64,000 nucleotides of DNA from NCBI GenBank assembly GCA_021234155.1, contig JAJEKV010000030.1:4508050-4572049 (forward strand), written 5' to 3'. This DNA is from Isoetes taiwanensis (lineage: Eukaryota > Streptophyta > Lycopodiopsida > Isoetales > Isoetaceae). Each line of letters opens with the position of its first letter. The first letter of the stretch is position 1. Below, one piece after another: positions 57,820-64,000 of the stretch. The translations under genes and the position numbers were made by a program. The notes beneath the pieces are model-generated. The model searched no databases, was not told where the DNA came from, and saw only the letters and a list, made by a program, of their open reading frames with translations.

Positions 57820-57911
57820 CTTGCATGCATGTCAAACATACATGTTCTATCTTGTTGTATATACGTACATGAGTACATATACTGACCCATCAACTAGCCA
57901 GGATCGTTACA

Positions 57912-57923
57912 GTCTCACCTTCT
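57912..57923 (-). other. Polypurine tract of the gypsy element
   Basis: Minus strand reads agaaggtgagac immediately before the LTR start TGTAACG. The purine run is short but correctly placed. Confidence 0.55.
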
Positions 57924-58143
57924 AAAATTTAACCCATGTCCGCATGGGTCGATTCCAAGAACTATCATGCTTACTTAATAAGTATACTAACAATCTGAAG
58001 CAAAATAAACAACTGCTATAGAAAATGAGATAAAATCAAGCTATTACAAATCTCACCTGGGATTCGCACTATAGAAGGTTCCTGAGCACCCTCACGTGGA
58101 GCTTCTATAGCATAATCAAACGTTTGATGTTGCGGAAGATCCA

Positions 58144-59189
58144 TTATTGTGGCAGCTCTAGCTTCACCACTTTGTGGCCTTGGATCAATAGTCCTATCAT
58201 CTGTATCCCATCTTCCTTCCGGCTAACACTCCCTTTGATTCCATTGAGGCTCTCCACGGCCTCTCCCTCTGCCAACATTTGGATTGCGATTAAATCTTCC
58301 TCCTCCCATGCTACCAAGTGGGCAATTATTCCTTGAGTGTCCCACTTCTCTACAACGGAAACAACGCCTCTCCTCAAGGCACAGTTGTCTTTCCTCATCA
58401 GTGAGAGGCGGTAGCAACCTACTTCCAGTCTGGATGCTACTTGCCCAATTCCTGTTATTACTTTGAACTTCCATAGATTGACTAGCATATGGCTCTTCTC
58501 TAAATGATCGTCTCCGACTATATGAATGCTTGTCTCTTCCTTTGAGTATCCACTGCAACTGTTTCTGCCAAATCTGCTTCCCGATTTTTGGCAATTCTTA
58601 CTACCTCCTCCAGATCCATATATGCCACTCCAGGCATAGTACTTTTGATATCAACATGGAGTCCTTTCACAAATCTAGCACACATTATAGCTTTATCAAC
58701 AATAGGACAATGTGATTGCAATCTTCTAAACTTTTCATTGTATTCTGTCACGGTCCCTGTTTGCGTCGAATCTAAGAACCATTCATCTTATCAACTTTAT
58801 ATCCTGGAGGTCTAAAATGTCCCTCAAAGGCCTTTTTGAACTCTTCCCACGTTGCTTGGCTAGGTCTCTTATTCATGTCAGTTAAGCAAGTCTCCCACCA
58901 GACTCTTGCAAAACCTCCCAACATTGCTTGAGCAAGAAGAGCTTTTACGGAATCTTGTGCCTTGATCAAATCAAAATAGAACTCCACTCCACGGAGCCAG
59001 GCATCAGCATCATCTCCTGTTGTGTTCTCCTGTAAAAACTTTTCTTTTGGTGTCCTTTAACACGTTTTCAATTGCTTTCTCAGCCTCGGTCTTTTGCTGT
59101 GACACGCTTTGTTGCAGAGATTGTTGAATAGCTTGCTGGATATTAGTTACCTCTTGAGCTCCATCTCCACCTGCACCACCAACATCCAT
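58144..59189 (-). pseudogene. Ty3/gypsy gag (capsid and CCHC knuckle), frame-shifted
   Basis: ATG at 59189 starts MDVGGAGGDG and a Gln-rich helix (IQQAIQQSLQQSVSQQ). After a frame change near 59030 follow LRGVEFYFDLIKAQD, WWETCLTDMNKRPSQATWEE and FKKAFEGHFRPPGY, the retrotransposon gag core. Another change near 58770 leads to EYNEKFRRLQSHCP and FVKGLHVDIKSTMPG. After 58560 comes the nucleocapsid knuckle CFRCREVGHSRNNCP (CX2CX4HX4C). The protein packages element RNA into particles. At least three frame shifts make it non-functional. Protease and pol should follow but the purine tract comes instead. Confidence 0.88.
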
Positions 59190-59268
59190 GATCTCCTACT
59201 ACTCAATAGGAGCATTAACAACTCACTTCAAGAGCATGAATCATTTCCAAATTCCCTTTAAGATCAAA

Positions 59269-59284
59269 CTTGGCTCTGATACCA
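59269..59284 (-). other. Primer binding site for initiator methionine tRNA
   Basis: Minus strand reads TGGTATCAGAGCCAAG, two bases inside the right (5') LTR end. The first 12 bases are the classical plant tRNA-iMet primer sequence. This fixes the element orientation. Confidence 0.92.
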
Positions 59285-59286
59285 AC

Positions 59287-61482
59287 TGTAACAAGCCTGC
59301 TGAGTTGACCCTCCTGGCAACTCGGGATCTTGTCTATACTTAAGGCTAGATCTATGTTGATATGAAACTTTAATCAACTATGTTGGTGAAGAATTTAATC
59401 TTCCAATAAATAATGGAGAATGATTCCCTTCTTATATATAACTAATATCCAACTATTGTAATATAGTTCAAGAGAAATACATCCATAATAGACTTATTCA
59501 AACCCAAGGCTAAGATTCAGCTTCTAGAAAACTCCAAAGTCAGCCACGATCCTGAACAGTACCACTGCTACTGGCCCGAGCACCACCTTGCTCAATCACT
59601 GCATGCACTCAAAGGGGTTAGTCCTCGTGACTAAGTGGGGATCCCATAGCTGCCTCTGCATACATGGAAACACTCTGGAATCTTGGATAACAAGAACATA
59701 AACAACTCAAGACACAAGAACCTATGGTGCAATGCTAGACGATGACAACAAAGTAAACATCATGAACATCCAAAGAAAAGAACATAACTAAAGTACCAAA
59801 CCATCATGAACAAACTCCGGGACAATGGGTAGCTCAAATGCCCTTTCCTATATCTGAGACCCGTTAGCGGGGATAACGCTCGAGGCGGCTTATATTCCAA
59901 GCCACATGGCGAGGTGGTGGGGTGAACCTCAGATCGATACCCTCTCGACCCACGCCCGCAACCGAGGACCTCTTACCATGGGAGTTCACAAGAGTTCACT
60001 GACGTAGCAATCCCGGCTAGGAGAACTAACGCCCGGTGTCACAGAGGACAAATACAAAAAACATAGACATGAGTCATGCCGAAACAACCCAGGCCACCGA
60101 ACCTAGAAGTCTGACCCTGGAGGATCCAAATACATAAATAAACACCAAGCACTGTGACATAATAGCTATGACAACAACATGTAATGTTCCTTAGAATATT
60201 TCCTAAACAGGTGTCTAAACCATACCCTTGCCGAGGTTGCCCATACAACCTGCCCATATTGGGGTAGAAGTTTCAATGACGAAATCTCAATAACAACCCA
60301 CTTGTCGATGCAGCGTGCTCAAATAACTGCTACAAAATCGATGCAGAACTAACTTCCCAACATTATTTATTTATGACCCTTAGCTATGGTTTTAAAGTTT
60401 TAATATTAAAATTCCATTTCCATAACTAATCAATTATTTCACACATGCAAAGTGGAACCTCCAATTACATCTTTCCAGCTTAAAATCCGTAAGGTCTTCT
60501 GACCGCAACTGCTTGTATCACCTTCAACTGCTTCTTAGGCTAGCCCCATCTCAAGGAGCAAGCCCATATAATTATCTGATATTCAAATTATTATTTAGAC
60601 ATTTTTATTCCTTTCCATTGTTAATATGTTAATTTCAAACAACAAGTTTCTACATATTTTCTTACTTTGTATTTCCCCAATCTCCTGCAACAGCACCTAG
60701 ACTTACCTTATAAATGCTCTCTGCTTAATCCCAGCACAATTCAAGCATGTCCACCTCATGTTTCCCTTTTTATCTTATTATATTCAATATTTTTTCATTA
60801 GTGACATTTCTTTGATATGCAACCAACAAAATATTAACATTCAACAAGTTAATTAACAACACAAAATAGGAAACCAACGAGAACCTATTTCTGATCTGAA
60901 ATCTAGACCCCTCGTTCAATTAAATCTGTCTTGATTCCTTCATTTCGGCCCATTAGCATGCCAAATTGGCCTGTTCCAGGTCATATTAGGATGCCTCCAA
61001 AAGTTCTAGCTCCTTCTGTGATGTCTTCATTGCAGGGAAAAGCCGTTGTTGCAGCCCATGCTTAGTAGTCAGATTCATCATGATTACTTTTGGCTTGCTC
61101 TAGACCTTCTCATAGCAATCTTATCCACATAATTTCTTATCAGCCCACAAATTTAACAATGGCACAGCAGCATGTGCAAATCGAATCCATTCCTGGCAGC
61201 CTATGCAATCTCATGGAATCCAATCTATTGAAACCAAATTCCACCTGAAAAGAAAAAGATCCGATGCAAGTGAAAGCTCCAAGCTCTTGCCACTGATGGA
61301 ATTCCTCCAAATTTTCTTTCTCAATTCGCCTCTCTAGATCATAAAGCTTTTGCTTATTTATAGATCCTACATGCATGTTCTATCTTGCATGCATGCCAAA
61401 ATGCATGTTCTATCTTGCATGCATGTCAAACTTGTATATACGTACATGAGTATATATACTGACCCATCAACTGGCCAGGATA
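59287..61482 (-). repeat. Right (5') LTR
   Basis: About 2.2 kb. Inner end TGTAACAAGCC on the + strand at 59287. Its outer end near 61482 lacks the terminal cgttaca that is present in the left LTR. It shows the empty state for all three extra segments of the left LTR. It carries a 20-bp extra segment of its own (ctggcagcctatgc, about 61193). Confidence 0.85.
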
Positions 61483-61590
61483 TCCCAAGTGTTCCATTAT
61501 CATATAATGGACCTTTGCTCTTTTTAATAATCAACATTAGAATAATGGCACACTACTTTTCTTGACCAACTATGCTTGCGAATGATATGC

Positions 61591-61644
61591 ATTAAGGGTC
61601 TCCGTGGACGATAAAATCATAATTCTATTCTATTCTATTAAGGG
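61591..61644 (+). mobile_element. 38-bp RTE tail insertion with 8-bp target duplication
   Basis: attaaggg (61591-61598) is repeated at 61637-61644. Between them lie only tctccgtggacgataaaa, tcata and three ATTCT units. The element body is therefore about 22 bp of 3' end plus tail, the shortest copy seen. Confidence 0.85.
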
Positions 61645-62390
61645 TGGAATCATAATAGTGGATGCCCAAAAATAATATTTTTTGTGCCTTGGATGGGGTT
61701 GCAAATGCCCAAGAAATCAGTATCACACATGTGCCCAAGAATGAATTGCCACATTGGAAACTTCTAGCAGACGATGCAGCAATAGATGAACCCCAAAAAA
61801 CACGTCTTGCATCTCTGATTTCATTCTGGAAGTGTTAAAATCTCCGAATATCCATGGGTTCGCTATTTGCCTTTATATCAAGTTTGTTCCCCTATTCAAG
61901 CAACGATTTTGGGCCGATTCAGCTGGGTTTTTAGGTCGATCCGGTTTGGATTTTTGCCAAGCATCAGCTTCCTTTTGCAAATCTGGCTCCATTCCGTGAA
62001 TCCGTTGTTGGATCATTCTAATCCGAGCAGCTGTTGAAGCAGCAAGAGCCCTAATTTTAATTCTTCAACTTTTTTTTTTTTTTTTTGCAACATGGCTTTG
62101 GTGGGGGCCAAGATCTTGATTAGGCCTCGGAATATACACCCCATCTAGGATCTCAGTGTGATTGCGCCGGGGAATTCAAAAATCAAACATTTTGATCCTA
62201 AGTCCATATTTGGTCAGATCTTTTATGGGCCTTAACCTCCTCATTTGGAACGACACAACCTTGCAACTTAATCATTGAATCAATGCAATATAGAAAGAAA
62301 CCACGGGCCCTTATGTTATTATGCAATAAGTCATAATGGGCTAGATTCTTAATGGGCCTAACCTCTCAAAAAAAGTTTATTCTTTTGGTA
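61645..62390. other. No gene recognised
   Basis: Mixed sequence with a T-run at about 62070; no domain in any frame. Confidence 0.45.
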
Positions 62391-62393
62391 GAG

Positions 62394-62489
62394 ATGTTCG
62401 CCCGCAGGCCCTTACGCGGGGTAAGGACCTGGCGAGCCCGGCAGGGCGAGCCTGGTCCGCACCCCGCGTAAGGGCCTGCGGGCGAACAT
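62394..62489. repeat. GC-rich perfect inverted repeat, 28-bp arms
   Basis: Arms at 62394-62421 and 62462-62489 are exact complements (atgttcgcccgcaggccctt and eight more bases). The 40-bp loop itself can pair (ggacc with ggtcc). Much more GC-rich than its surroundings. It could be a foldback element or the hairpin of a structured RNA. Confidence 0.95.
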
Positions 62490-62496
62490 TTCCTCA

Positions 62497-62676
62497 CGTA
62501 AAGTTCGGGGGGAGGAGATTTCTTGCCACGTGGCGCCATCGTAGCCACAAAAGTTTGATTACTCCGTTATCAGCCAACATCGGAGGAGATGAAGCCAACA
62601 TCAGAGGAGAGGAAGCGATTATCTGTTTTAATCTAGGCCTGAGATATGGCGAAATATCCTCCCCCCGAACTTTACG
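62497..62676. repeat. 180-bp MITE-like segment with 20-bp perfect terminal inverted repeats
   Basis: Termini cgtaaagttcggggggagga (62497-62516) and its exact complement (62657-62676). The interior has no long frame. No clear target duplication flanks it. It begins 7 bp after the previous hairpin. Confidence 0.85.
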
Positions 62677-62679
62677 ATT

Positions 62680-63419
62680 CGTATGTGTACCTAATTTGAC
62701 TCGTGTCCATGTACTCAACATGAAACATTGGCATAAGCATCGCAAAATCAAGCTTCAGATATTTACATATTGCATAGTCTACGAATATACAAGCTAGTCC
62801 AATACATGTGTTTCTAAGTGGCACTAGCTCCGTAACCAAGACATGTTTCTATGTATGACACTTGAAATTGAAATTTGATTAAGGTCTTGTGTAAGACCCT
62901 CGGGTCCAAGAAGACAAATTTTAACATATACACTAATCTTAGGAGGCGATGCAACAAACAATCTTGGTATGCTCCAAACCAACTGACCATCCATACCAAG
63001 ACATTTGTCCACTTCAAAGACCATTTGTCCTCACCCATGATCTAGACCTCCATAATTTTCAATTGAATTCATGATTTCCTCACCCATGATCTAGACGTCC
63101 ATAACCTTCAATTGAATTCATAATAAGATCAATCAGTATAAAATTCATGTGGTATATGCTTCCTGCCTTAAAAAAATAAAAAGACAATAGAGAGAAAGAT
63201 TATGGACCACAAAGTTTGGTGGGGTTTAATGATTAATCTCTTTTGAAAGAATTAGACAAACATAAAATCCAAACTAACCTATCAACATATAAACTAATAT
63301 TCCACTGCCAGAAGTAGTCACAGGCCAGTAAAACAAATCCATTATTTAATGCAGATTATTTACACTATTTGTATTGCTTCAAATTAAACAACTACTTGAT
63401 CAAACCCGAGACATCTGAT
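62680..63419. other. No gene; one 48-bp tandem duplication
   Basis: The region downstream of the CASP-like gene. At 63030-63121 the stretch cctcacccatgatctagac is present twice, each time followed by a similar 25-bp sequence ending ttcaattgaattcat. Confidence 0.5.
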
Positions 63420-64000
63420 TTATGTCTTATGATACTCAAATTGCACCGTTCCAGATTGATCTCTGCTGCTGAAGAGATGATATGCAGAAATTATGGATGA
63501 GCCAGCAAAGGACAGCATTGCCAGATAGGTTATTATCAGAGCTGCTCCCGATTGATTACAAAATCTGTCGAAGTATGAACAAATCTTGCCCCATGCTGCT
63601 TGTTTTGATCCATGCTTTCCTAAATATGCCACCTCTGTTGATGCTGCAGCTGCTCCTAGTAATAAGTAAGCTATTGCCTGCAAAAAAAGAATGAGCATTT
63701 TGAGTTCTAGTTTTTTAATCACATGCATAAAAGAACATTGGTTGCTGAAAATTGGATTTTTTTTGCCTACTTGATCCAGCAGAAATATAGTCCATGACAG
63801 AGCATCTCCCCCACCAGGGCGTTCAATCCAAATAAAACTTAATCCGCATTGCACTAAAGCATATGCAGCCCCAATTGCCGTCGCTCCAACAAGATATCTG
63901 CATTATCATAACATTACTAGCGCAATACGAACAAAATTTTGAGCTTCAGATAGAGAACTTACACAAAAGCTTTAGAATAGTGGTATTTTGCGCTTCTTGT
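63420..64000 (-). CDS. CASP-like membrane protein (CASPL family), 3' exons, runs off the right edge
   Basis: Four-helix plasma-membrane proteins related to Casparian strip membrane domain proteins, which form membrane scaffolds for wall modification. Minus-strand exons: 63963 to beyond 64000 (SAKYHYSKAF, donor gtaagt); 63771-63897 (YLVGATAIGAAYALVQCGL then WTIFLLDQ, donor gtaggc); 63420-63677 (AIAYLLLGAAAASTEVAYLG, then GSKQAAWGKICSYFDRFC, then ALIITYLAMLSFAGSSIISA). The stop is at 63420-63422. Splice phases fit (codon GT/A for Val between the first two). The YLVGA start of helix 2, the helix-3 DQ-AYLLL block, the paired Cys of the second loop and the final helix are all characteristic. N-terminal exon(s) lie outside the window. 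No damage seen. Confidence 0.93.

Larger units (their letters stand above)
54272..57911 (-). repeat. Left (3') LTR with three extra segments
   Basis: Aligns with 59287-61482 except for extra segments at about 55017-56252, 56922-57049 and 57728-57819. Removing these leaves about 2.2 kb, equal to the right LTR. It ends gttaca at 57906-57911. Confidence 0.85.
54272..61482 (-). mobile_element. Ty3/gypsy-type LTR element, gag only, non-autonomous
   Basis: Two long direct repeats (54272-57911 and 59287-61482) flank about 1.4 kb containing, on the minus strand, a tRNA-iMet primer site, a gag gene and a purine tract. No protease, reverse transcriptase, RNase H or integrase is present. LTR ends on the minus strand are TGTAACGATCC and GGCTTGTTACA. 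The right LTR has lost its first bases. Elements with LTRs and gag but no pol (TR-GAG type) depend on enzymes from relatives. The 5-bp target duplication could not be confirmed because the right border is damaged. Confidence 0.85.

Overview
This window looks like nuclear DNA of a land plant with a large, repeat-dominated genome. The plant assignment rests on three kinds of locus: a multi-exon GH5 mannan endo-beta-mannosidase, a CASP-like (Casparian strip family) membrane protein and callose synthase exons. It is supported by the plant-type mobile elements: Ty1/copia, Ty3/gypsy with a tRNA-iMet primer site, L1-like LINEs with a zf-RVT finger, and a DUF4283 ORF1. A fern or another non-flowering plant is possible, but nothing seen here fixes the species.

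Layout. 1-2.5 kb: 3' half of a decayed copia element with its LTR. 2.5-11.3 kb: a repeat with a conserved hairpin (R1, two inverted copies), an L1-like LINE 5' part and a separate LINE 3' part, a long (CTAT)n tract, and a few orphan minus-strand exon candidates. 11.9-13.65 kb: orphan callose synthase exons. 13.8-15.9 kb: an RTE-like LINE with a microsatellite tail instead of poly(A). 16.5-22.3 kb: broken, partly tandemly duplicated gene pieces (mannanase 3' end, histidine-kinase-like, TMEM45/DUF716-like). 23.2 kb: a tRNA-derived SINE. 24.4-26.5 kb (minus): the best complete gene, a five-exon mannanase whose last codons lie in an inserted repeat. 26.7-33 kb: tandem repeats, a GC-rich LINE 3' region and low-information DNA. 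33.2-35.2 kb and 35.6-39.85 kb: two minus-strand L1-like LINEs, each with recognisable target-site duplications. 40-43.7 kb: an uncertain two-exon gene and several short RTE 3' ends. 44-46.8 kb: an 850-bp direct duplication and a degenerate minisatellite. 46.9-49.5 kb: a segment bounded by clusters of the CpG palindrome acgtcgcatgcgacgt. 50.5-53.1 kb: an ORF1-only (DUF4283) retro-sequence with a poly(A) tail. 54.3-61.5 kb (minus): a gag-only Ty3/gypsy element with about 2.2-kb LTRs; its left LTR holds two later RTE insertions and a 1.2-kb antisense gene-like segment. 62.4-62.7 kb: two perfect inverted repeats. 63.4-64 kb (minus): 3' exons of a CASP-like gene running off the right edge.

There is no operon-like organisation. 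The only gene models I would treat as probably functional are the mannanase and the CASP-like gene. The main biological content is the history of retrotransposition, in particular one RTE/SINE superfamily whose copies end in 4-6-bp microsatellites and whose insertions can be read directly from filled and empty sites.
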